Of a DNA stretch of 64,000 nt, positions 57,139 to 64,000 are shown one piece after another. Position 1 is the stretch's first letter; the number at the start of each line of letters is the position of its first letter. Origin of the DNA: Bacteroidales bacterium H4 (GTDB lineage Bacteria; Bacteroidota; Bacteroidia; Bacteroidales; Muribaculaceae); the NCBI GenBank assembly GCA_001701165.1, contig DAAP01000023.1, positions 62,001 to 126,000 of the forward strand, given 5' to 3'. Both the position numbers and the translations under genes were made by a program. The notes under the pieces were generated by a model. It saw only the letters and a list, made by a program, of their open reading frames with translations. It did no database searches and was not told the origin of the DNA.

Positions 57139-58419
57139 ATGGAACAAGACAAAGAGATTTTTGAGATTATTGCCGCTGAAGACCGCCGCCAGCGCAAAGG
57201 CATAGAGCTGATTGCCAGCGAGAACTTCGTAAGCGAGCAGGTGCTGCGCGCCATGGGGTCGTGCCTCACCAACAAGTACGCCGAGGGCTATCCCGGCCAC
57301 CGCTACTACGGCGGCTGCCAGGAGGTAGACCGCTCGGAGACCTTGGCCATAGAGCGCGTCAAACGGCTTTTCGGCGCCGAGTACGCCAACGTGCAGCCGC
57401 ACAGCGGTGCACAGGCCAATATGGCAGTATTCATGGCCGTTCTCAATCCCGGCGACAAATTCCTGGGACTCAATCTGTCACACGGCGGCCACTTGTCGCA
57501 CGGCAGCCCCGTCAATTTCTCCGGTCTGATGTTCCATGCGCTTGAGTACAACGTCAGCGCCGAAACCGGACTGGTGGACTACGAACAAATGGAAGAAGTG
57601 GCACGCCGCGAGCGTCCGCGCCTGATTATCGGCGGTGCCAGTGCCTACAGCCGCGAATGGGACTATGCTCGTATGCGTCGCTTGGCTGATGAAATAGGCG
57701 CGATATTTATGGTGGATATGGCCCACCCCGCCGGGCTGATAGCTGCCGGGCTGCTGGACAATCCCGTAAAATATGCGCATATCGTCACATCCACCACCCA
57801 TAAGACACTGCGCGGACCGCGAGGCGGCATCATACTCATGGGCAAAGACTTCGAAAATCCCTGGGGCAAAAAAACGCCCAAGGGTGTCACCAAGATGATG
57901 AGCCAACTGCTGGACTCCGCCGTATTCCCCGGCGTGCAAGGCGGACCGTTGGAACATGTCATTGCCGCCAAAGCCGTAGCCTTCGGCGAGGCATTACAAC
58001 CGTCTTTCACCGACTATCAGAAGCAGGTGAAAGCCAATGCAAGCGCTCTGGCATGTGCCCTTGTGGATATGGGATACAATATCGTCAGCGGAGGAACAGA
58101 CAACCACTGCATCCTGGTGGACCTGCGCAGCAAATTCCCCGAGCTGACAGGCAAGGTTGCCGAACGTGCACTCGTCGAGGCCGACATCACCGCCAATAAG
58201 AACATGGTACCCTTTGACAGCCGCTCGCCCTTCCAGACCTCCGGCATACGCTTGGGCACCCCGGCCATCACCACACGCGGCGTACGCGAGGACCTAATGG
58301 GTCCCGTGGCCGAAATGATAGACCGCGTACTGCGTGCGCCCGAAGACCCCGCCGTCATCGCCGCCGTCCGTGCCGAGGTCAACGCTATGATGTCCGACCG
58401 GCCCATATTTGCCTGGTAA
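57139..58419 (+). CDS. glyA: Serine hydroxymethyltransferase
   Basis: 426 residues from the ATG at 57139 ([15 protein letters not shown]), the usual start; the frame back to 56989 crosses the promoter. PLP lysine in [13 protein letters not shown]; folate-binding and active-site motifs [11 protein letters not shown] and [11 protein letters not shown]. It makes glycine and methylene-tetrahydrofolate from serine. Confidence 0.96.
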   Translation: MEQDKEIFEIIAAEDRRQRKGIELIASENFVSEQVLRAMGSCLTNKYAEGYPGHRYYGGCQEVDRSETLAIERVKRLFGAEYANVQPHSGAQANMAVFMAVLNPGDKFLGLNLSHGGHLSHGSPVNFSGLMFHALEYNVSAETGLVDYEQMEEVARRERPRLIIGGASAYSREWDYARMRRLADEIGAIFMVDMAHPAGLIAAGLLDNPVKYAHIVTSTTHKTLRGPRGGIILMGKDFENPWGKKTPKGVTKMMSQLLDSAVFPGVQGGPLEHVIAAKAVAFGEALQPSFTDYQKQVKANASALACALVDMGYNIVSGGTDNHCILVDLRSKFPELTGKVAERALVEADITANKNMVPFDSRSPFQTSGIRLGTPAITTRGVREDLMGPVAEMIDRVLRAPEDPAVIAAVRAEVNAMMSDRPIFAW

Positions 58420-58505
58420 GGCGCTCAAGCATCTTATATGCCTAAAATACGTCTTGACCGACTATATACACAACTCATAACAATCTATATTTCGCTCAAC
58501 AACCA

Positions 58506-59204
58506 ATGCAAGGCGTCACCTATGGAATCATCGTTGCCGGCGGCTCCGGCAGCCGCTACGGCGGCTCTATGCCCAAGCAGTACCTGCCCATGGGCCGGGA
58601 CGGGCGTCCGGTATTGATGTATTCCATAGATGCCATGCTGGCGATATGTCGGCCCGAAAATCTCCGTATCGTCATCGCCGAATACTGCCTCGGGCTTTGG
58701 CAAAAGCTGAGCAAGTCATCACCGCTGTATGCATCACTGAAGATCGTATGCGGCGGTGCTTCGCGCTGGCAATCGGTGCACAACGGGCTGGCGAGTCTAC
58801 CTCCGACAACGCCCGGCGACATCGTACTGGTGCATGACGGAGCGCGCCCCGTGGTACCTCTCAAAGTGGTACATGCCGTTGCCGAGGCGGCGGCCGAGCG
58901 CCTTGCGGCCATTCCTGCGGTTGCCGTCACCGACTCGCTGCGATGCCTCAATGCCGACGGCACCAGCCATGCAGTCGATCGTAGCCGCTATTACGCCGTG
59001 CAGACCCCGCAGGGTTTTGATTTGGAGATGCTGCGCCGAGCATACGCAGCGCCCTACTCGCCGACATTCACAGACGATGCAAGCGTCTTCGAAGCCGCCT
59101 TTGACACACCGGTGACGCTTGTGCCGGGCAGCCCCGAAAATATCAAAATCACTTACAGCGGTGATATCGAACGTGCCGCCGAGATTTTATCCGGACGCCG
59201 ATGA
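58506..59204 (+). CDS. ispD: 2-C-methyl-D-erythritol 4-phosphate cytidylyltransferase
   Basis: 232 residues. The N-terminal nucleotide-binding motif GGSGSRYGGSMPKQY and LVHDGARPVV are IspD hallmarks. It makes CDP-methylerythritol in the MEP isoprenoid pathway. Its stop overlaps recG (ATGA). Confidence 0.94.
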   Translation: MQGVTYGIIVAGGSGSRYGGSMPKQYLPMGRDGRPVLMYSIDAMLAICRPENLRIVIAEYCLGLWQKLSKSSPLYASLKIVCGGASRWQSVHNGLASLPPTTPGDIVLVHDGARPVVPLKVVHAVAEAAAERLAAIPAVAVTDSLRCLNADGTSHAVDRSRYYAVQTPQGFDLEMLRRAYAAPYSPTFTDDASVFEAAFDTPVTLVPGSPENIKITYSGDIERAAEILSGRR

Positions 59205-61297
59205 ACCCCCTGCGCCGCATCGAGATACAATACGTCAAAGGCATAGGCCCCAAGCGAGCCGAGCTGCTGACCGCCGAGCTGGGCATACGCACGGCCTACG
59301 ACCTGCTGCGACATTTCCCGAACAACTACATAGACCGCAGCAAGACATACCGCATCGCCGACCTTACGGGCGAGATGCCGGCCGTACAGCTGCGCGGCCG
59401 CTTCGTGTCCATGAATACCATCGGCGAAGGAGCCAAGATGCGCCTGTCGGCAATATTCACCGACGGCACCGGCACCATCGAGGTCGTATGGTTTCGCGGC
59501 ATACGCAACATCCGCGAGATGTACAACATCGGTACCGAATACGTCATCTTCGGCAAACCCACAATCTACGGCCGCACCCACATGTGGAATATGGCGCACC
59601 CCGAAGTGGATGCAGCGTCCTCGGCAACACTCGCCGAAGGCCTGCACGCCGTATATCCGCTGACCGAGAAGTTGCGGCAACGCAATGTCGGGTCACGCCA
59701 ATTTCATCAATGGATTACAACACTGCTGTCCACCACGCCATCCATACCGGAGACGCTCCCGGCTTCCGTGATTGATGATTGCCGACTGATGTCCTTAGAC
59801 CATGCATTGCGCACGATACACAACCCCACGGACAGCACCGCACTCCAACGCGCTCGCGAGCGTCTGAAATTCGAGGAGCTGCTGTACATACAGGCCGATA
59901 TGGTGCGCCGCAACCTCCACCACCGCCGCCAATCCATAGGGCATGTGATGCCGCGCGTAGGTCGATATTTCAACACCTTCTATGGCAGTTGTCTGCCTTT
60001 CAGCCTCACGGAGGCGCAAAAACGCGTCGTACGCGAAGTACACGCCGATATGCGCACCGGCCATCAAATGAACCGTCTGGTGCAGGGCGATGTGGGCAGC
60101 GGCAAGACACTCGTAGCTCTTATGACCATGCTGCTGGCCCTCGACAACGGATACCAAGCATGTCTGATGGCGCCCACCGAAATTCTGGCCGGGCAGCATT
60201 ACGAAACACTGACGTCCATGGCCGCGCAAATAGGCGTCAACATCAAACTGCTGACCGGATCGACACCGGCAGCACAACGACGCAAAATACATGCGGGGCT
60301 GCTGGACGGCAGCATACACATCCTTGTAGGCACACACGCCGTACTCGAAGACACTGTACAATTCCACAACCTCGGCCTTGCCGTCATCGATGAACAACAC
60401 CGCTTCGGCGTAGCCCAGCGTGCGCGTATTTGGTCCAAGAACAATGTGCCGCCGCATATTTTGGTAATGACAGCCACGCCTATACCGCGCACATTGGCCA
60501 TGACCGTCTACGGCGACCTCGATGTATCCGTCATAGACGAATTGCCACCCGGACGCAAGCCGGTGACAACAGTGCTACGCTATGACACCCAACGTCTGCA
60601 AGTTATGAAAGCCCTGGCTGCACAACTACGCCAAGGCCGCCAAGCATACATTGTACACCCCCTTATACACGACAACCCCAAGCTGGAACTGCGCAGCGTC
60701 GAAGAAGGCTACGACATCATCCGCGAGACATTCCCGCAATACAAGGTTGCTCTGGTTCACGGACAATTAAAACCGGACGAAAAAGACTACCAAATGCGGA
60801 TATTCGTCGAGGGCGCGGCTCGCATAATGGTCGCCACAACCGTCATCGAAGTGGGCGTCAACGTGCCCAACGCCTCCACAATGATTATCGAAAACGCCGA
60901 GCGTTTCGGCCTGAGCCAATTGCACCAATTGCGCGGACGCGTAGGCCGCGGCGCCGACCAAAGCTACTGCGTGCTGATGGCGCCGACCAAATTAAGCCGC
61001 GACAGCCGACAGCGCCTCGAGCTGATGACACAAACCACCGACGGCTTTGTAATAGCCGAGGCGGATATGCGTATGCGCGGCCCGGGCGACATCGAAGGCA
61101 CCATGCAAAGCGGCATACCCTTTGACCTGCATATAGCCAACCTCGCCACCGATGGCCAGATTATCCAAATGGCACGTAATGCCGCCGAAAAACTATTGGC
61201 CGACGACCCCGACCTTTCCAATCCGGCAAATGCCGCCTTTGCCGAGGAGCTGCGTGCCGTCCTCGATCGTACCGCCGACTGGAGCCGCATATCGTGA
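59201..61297 (+). CDS. recG: ATP-dependent DNA helicase RecG
   Basis: 698 residues, full length. OB-like wedge domain at ~1-180 followed by helicase motifs: Walker A GDVGSGKTLVAL, DEQH box (VIDEQHRFG) and motif VI (QLRGRVGRGADQS). RecG remodels stalled replication forks and Holliday junctions. Coupled to ispD by a 4-nt overlap. Confidence 0.96.
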   Translation: MNPLRRIEIQYVKGIGPKRAELLTAELGIRTAYDLLRHFPNNYIDRSKTYRIADLTGEMPAVQLRGRFVSMNTIGEGAKMRLSAIFTDGTGTIEVVWFRGIRNIREMYNIGTEYVIFGKPTIYGRTHMWNMAHPEVDAASSATLAEGLHAVYPLTEKLRQRNVGSRQFHQWITTLLSTTPSIPETLPASVIDDCRLMSLDHALRTIHNPTDSTALQRARERLKFEELLYIQADMVRRNLHHRRQSIGHVMPRVGRYFNTFYGSCLPFSLTEAQKRVVREVHADMRTGHQMNRLVQGDVGSGKTLVALMTMLLALDNGYQACLMAPTEILAGQHYETLTSMAAQIGVNIKLLTGSTPAAQRRKIHAGLLDGSIHILVGTHAVLEDTVQFHNLGLAVIDEQHRFGVAQRARIWSKNNVPPHILVMTATPIPRTLAMTVYGDLDVSVIDELPPGRKPVTTVLRYDTQRLQVMKALAAQLRQGRQAYIVHPLIHDNPKLELRSVEEGYDIIRETFPQYKVALVHGQLKPDEKDYQMRIFVEGAARIMVATTVIEVGVNVPNASTMIIENAERFGLSQLHQLRGRVGRGADQSYCVLMAPTKLSRDSRQRLELMTQTTDGFVIAEADMRMRGPGDIEGTMQSGIPFDLHIANLATDGQIIQMARNAAEKLLADDPDLSNPANAAFAEELRAVLDRTADWSRIS

Positions 61298-61531
61298 TGC
61301 AGACATCTTCGTCCGATTCAATCCCCGAGATTTCTCGGGCAAGTGCAACCGATCATAAAAGCACATACGGCATCCGTATACCCAATAAACCGCCCAAGTC
61401 GCACCCGAACGCAACGACAACGGCATATGGACAAGTTCTTACCAAGATAGGATTATTATCCCTTTGACCATTTCTTCTTTCTACCTTTCTTCTTTCTAAG
61501 AAAATTTGAGAAAAAATTATCGGCGTAAAAT
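61298..61531. other. Spacer between recG and L31
   Basis: No gene, repeat or RNA recognised. A pyrimidine-rich tract (TTTCTTCTTTCTACCTTTCTTC) lies near 61472-61495 without a preceding hairpin. Confidence 0.5.
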
Positions 61532-61562
61532 TTTGCCATATTGGTAAATATGCGTACCTTTG
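61532..61562 (+). promoter_or_regulatory. Promoter of the L31 gene
   Basis: TTTG at 61532-61535, 19 bp, TACCTTTG at 61555-61562: the best consensus match in the window. Leader ~75 nt. Fits a highly expressed ribosomal protein. Confidence 0.85.
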
Positions 61563-61640
61563 CGAGCCATTACGACTATGGCCGTCCTACCAGCGGCCAA
61601 AAAGTGTACATACAACAACCGAATAAAACATTCTATAGAA

Positions 61641-61895
61641 ATGAAAAAAGGCATACATCCCTCCAACTACCGCGAAGTGGTATTCAAAGATATGTCCAAC
61701 GACGAAATCTTTATCACTCGTTCGACCGTGGCCACTAAAGAGACTATCGATGTCGATGGCACAACCTACCCTCTGGTGAAGCTTGAAATCACCAGCTCAT
61801 CGCACCCCTTCTTCACCGGCAAGCAGAAACTTGTCGATACAGCCGGCCGCGTCGACAAATTCATGAGCCGTTACGGCAACCGCAACAAGAAATAA
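61641..61895 (+). CDS. rpmE2: Type B ribosomal protein L31
   Basis: 84 residues from ATG 61641 ([20 protein letters not shown]). The zinc-ligand cysteines of type A L31 are absent, and the C-terminus [20 protein letters not shown] is the type B signature. Zinc-independent forms are common in Bacteroidetes; part of the large subunit. Confidence 0.95.
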   Translation: MKKGIHPSNYREVVFKDMSNDEIFITRSTVATKETIDVDGTTYPLVKLEITSSSHPFFTGKQKLVDTAGRVDKFMSRYGNRNKK

Positions 61896-61929
61896 GCAGC
61901 GGGCATCACGTCGCAACACACTCACGAGC

Positions 61930-61970
61930 GCACGCCGCGTCCTACATCCCAATGTAGGGGCGCGGCGTGC
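61930..61970 (+). terminator. Long GC-rich hairpin after L31
   Basis: A 10-bp stem (61930-61939/61961-61970), a small bulge and a 7-bp stem (61941-61947/61952-61958) with CCCA loop. No T-tract follows, so termination is uncertain; it could protect the 3' end or act with Rho. Confidence 0.5.
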
Positions 61971-62025
61971 CGCATAAAGGACGCCGGCAGCACATCGCCC
62001 ACACTTAATACAACACCTTGCAATT

Positions 62026-63015
62026 ATGCGTAAAATCACTATCATCGTTCCGGCATACAACGAGGAGGCCAACCTCGAAGCGCTATATGACGCCCTGTTG
62101 CCACTAATGGATGGTCTGATGCCGCGATACACGCCCGAGGATTCCGAGGCCAAACCGCTGGACAATTACGACTGGGAGGTCCTGATGGTAAATGACGGCA
62201 GCCGCGACCGCACGCTCGAAATCATGGCGCAGCTGCATCAGCGCGATCCACGCTTCCGCTACCTCAATCTCAGCCGCAATTTCGGCAAGGAAAACGCCAT
62301 GCTTGCCGGATTCGATTACGCCACAGGCGATGCCGCCGTCATCATTGATGCAGACCTGCAACACCCGGTGGCGACAATCCCGGAGATGGTATACTGGTGG
62401 GAGCAAGGCTATGAGGATGTCTATGGCAAGCGTCTCAGCCGCGGCCGAGAGTCATGGCTGCGTCGCCGACTGTCTATGTCTTATTACAAGATGTTGCAGC
62501 GCTCGACGCGCGTCGATATATTGCCCAATGTAGGCGACTTCCGCCTGCTGGACCGCCGTGCTCTGGATGCGCTGCGCCGCCTGCGCGAAACCCAGCGATA
62601 CACCAAGGGCATGTACGCATGGATAGGCTTCCGCAAAAAAGAAGTACTCTATTCCAACCTCGAGCGACACGGAGGGCAATCATCCTTCAACCTACGCGGC
62701 CTATGCAACCTCGCCGTCGAGGGTATCACATCATACACCACCGCGCCGCTACGTTTGGCCTCAGTCATCGGACTGCTCAGCGCAGCCGCCGCAATGCTCT
62801 ACGCCCTTTATTTCCTTATAAAAACCATAGCCGTGGGCGACGATGTCCAAGGCTTCCCCACCCTAATCATCGCCATCCTCTTTCTCGGCGGATGCCAACT
62901 CCTTGCCATAGGCATCATCGGAGAGTATCTCGGACGCATATTCAACGAGACCAAGCGCCGCCCACCATACATTGCCGATTCCCTTGACGGCGAACCCGTA
63001 GACAGCCAATCATAA
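62026..63015 (+). CDS. GtrB/DPM1-type membrane glycosyltransferase (GT2)
   Basis: 329 residues. Cytoplasmic GT2 domain at ~1-235 (VPAYNEEANLEALY; DADLQHP metal-binding motif; GRESWLRRRLS) followed by two membrane helices at ~240-310 (LIIAILFLGGCQLLAIGIIGEYLGRI). Such enzymes load a sugar onto undecaprenyl phosphate on the inner leaflet. The next gene is a relic of a DUF6056-type membrane protein, its usual functional partner type. Confidence 0.9.
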   Translation: MRKITIIVPAYNEEANLEALYDALLPLMDGLMPRYTPEDSEAKPLDNYDWEVLMVNDGSRDRTLEIMAQLHQRDPRFRYLNLSRNFGKENAMLAGFDYATGDAAVIIDADLQHPVATIPEMVYWWEQGYEDVYGKRLSRGRESWLRRRLSMSYYKMLQRSTRVDILPNVGDFRLLDRRALDALRRLRETQRYTKGMYAWIGFRKKEVLYSNLERHGGQSSFNLRGLCNLAVEGITSYTTAPLRLASVIGLLSAAAAMLYALYFLIKTIAVGDDVQGFPTLIIAILFLGGCQLLAIGIIGEYLGRIFNETKRRPPYIADSLDGEPVDSQS

Positions 63016-63030
63016 GACATCAAACAGCTT

Positions 63031-63603
63031 ATGCCTACAATTATATCAAACAAAACCGACAGGAATATCTCCATTGCCATCATCTCAATTGTTTCTCTCG
63101 TGATGGGGATTGCCACCTATCTCACCCCGTGGTTTTTAGACGACCTCAACTATATGTGGTCCTGCGGCGATGGGAAGACATTAATTACCTCGTTTGACCA
63201 AGTCATACAATCACAAGTCACTCACTATTTTACAGTCAACGGACGTTTCTGCGCCCATGTACTTGTCCAATTGTTCAACGGCATTCTCGGCGTCGGAGTA
63301 TTTGCAATATTCAACGGTATAATGTACGGCGCACTGGCTGTCAGTCTCCAGGTGATAGCCGGACTCAAGCCCTTCGCCTCGGTACGATCGACTCTGACCA
63401 CATCGCTGCTTACGCTATTGTTCTTTACAACACGCCTTATTCCATCGTGTCAAATAGGATATATTTGGGCTACCGTGATTACACTGGCCTTCGTCTACGT
63501 TTTTTTTGACAAACCGGAGTTTACATCAAAATATTGGGAGGCCAAAATCTTCTCCGACGCTGATATGTGTAATATGACCATAACCTCTATCACGATAAAA
63601 TAG
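63031..63603 (+). pseudogene. DUF6056-like membrane protein, C-terminally truncated
   Basis: 191 residues to TAG 63601. The first ~170 residues have several membrane segments and WFLDDLNYMW, similar to DUF6056-type membrane proteins which are normally ~450 residues or longer. The last ~15 residues (SDADMCNMTITSITIK) are unlike the family. The truncation point adjoins an acyltransferase remnant, so a deletion is likely. The 15-nt gap to the GT2 gene suggests the two were an operon. Confidence 0.6.
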
Positions 63604-63885
63604 CCGAAGTCCATATGGGTGTCTCAAAATCTTGCATTGTTTATAAACATTTTTTGCTGGGCTGTAAACCACCGATGGAAAGACACCGCCTTTATCAAGG
63701 TCAGCGGCAACTACTTTATGCCGGCATACACTCTGCATCCCATACTGATTGGGCTTCTGTCCGGGCTTGGAACAAAACTGCCATGCCCGTTTATCCTGTG
63801 GCCGGCAATGGTTGCCTTTTCAACCATCGTTATATGCTGGATAATCCTGCGTATTCCGTACGCAGACAGAGCATTCAAATTATAG
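63604..63885 (+). pseudogene. C-terminal remnant of an acyltransferase-3 family protein
   Basis: In the same frame as the preceding truncated gene, after one TAG, the translation resumes as ALFINIFCWAVNHRWKD ... FMPAYTLHPILIGLLSGLGT ... CWIILRIPYADRAFKL, the typical last two membrane helices and end of an OafA-like acyltransferase. The N-terminal ~270 residues are missing. Confidence 0.65.
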
Positions 63886-63897
63886 CGTCACTATCAG

Positions 63898-64000
63898 ATG
63901 GCTGAAACCAAAACGACAAGACCACGCATCGCCGGACTGGACGTGGTCAAAATCATAGCCATGCTATCGGTGGTAGTGTCTCATACGCTCAACGTTCTGA
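63898..64000 (+). CDS. Acyltransferase-3 family protein, N-terminal part (runs off window)
   Basis: ATG 63898 starts a frame open to the right edge (MAETKTTRPRIAGLDVVKIIA ...). The motif RIAGLDVVKIIAMLSVVVSH is the N-terminal signature of acyltransferase-3 proteins, with the catalytic His in VVVSH. These membrane enzymes O-acylate surface sugars. Only 34 residues are visible. Confidence 0.75.
   Translation, partial: MAETKTTRPRIAGLDVVKIIAMLSVVVSHTLNVL

Noticed and set aside
1..64000. tRNA and rRNA genes
   Set aside because: Spacers were read for T-loop-like GTTCGA and cloverleaf pairing and none was convincing; a tRNA scan would settle it.

Overview
The window reads as a chromosomal segment of a gut-type Bacteroidales bacterium, most like Muribaculaceae (inference from gene content, not a database match). 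Supporting signs are repeated Bacteroidetes promoters (TTTG, about 19-20 bp, TAnnTTTG), type-A C-terminal sorting tails on large secreted proteins, a complete mce-mmdA-oadG-mmdC-mmdB methylmalonyl-CoA decarboxylase cluster for propionate formation, two OstA/LptD-family proteins, PorT-like barrels and a type B L31.

1-7946: the end of a CotH-like secreted protein and its terminator, then the accessory core of the window. Three truncated Rhs-core segments, about 215-290 bp alike at the DNA level, each switch abruptly to a different AT-richer C-terminal tip: an M23 (LytM) peptidase with intact zinc ligands, an unrecognised domain, and a JAMM/JAB peptidase with a perfect H-x-H-x7-S-x2-D signature. 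Each tip is followed, mostly with ATGA/GTGA overlaps, by genes for exported proteins that fit as immunity proteins; the last tip is followed by three tandem paralogues. No full-length rhs gene, VgrG or PAAR is present, so this looks like an orphan rhs-CT/immunity reservoir.

8118-17824: a forward block starting at a clear promoter: SurA-like chaperone, OstA-like protein, PhoH (own promoter), PurC, MenG/UbiE, a DUF3078 barrel, two unknown exported proteins and a formate/nitrite transporter. 17867-19824: reverse-strand membrane protein, YtxH-like protein, small membrane protein and a DEDD 3'-5' exonuclease.

20035-25600: a second accessory island. Four overlapping or adjacent genes for exported, mostly unrecognised proteins (one with a MORN-like tail, one with a Ca-binding-like loop, one with a clan CD-like His/Cys pair) follow a roughly 250-nt leader. 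A 1.2-kb gene-free stretch follows with inverted and direct repeats, a small-RNA-like transcription unit and a 24-bp perfect hairpin.

25628-49549: a long reverse-strand housekeeping block: OmpA protein, bioF-bioA, OM barrel, YitT, amidase, acyl-CoA synthetase, adk, hpt, the methylmalonyl-CoA decarboxylase cluster, zinc-ribbon protein, Nif3, aspS, LptD, a Cys-rich 17-residue repeat protein and a ROK kinase. 49635-54390 (forward): trpS, nagB and a large BspA-type leucine-rich repeat protein. 54391-64000: repeat-rich spacer, LysM/M23 peptidase and ndk (reverse), then glyA, ispD-recG, L31, a GtrB-type glycosyltransferase, a DUF6056-like/acyltransferase deletion scar and the start of another acyltransferase. 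No rRNA, tRNA or CRISPR array was recognised by eye.
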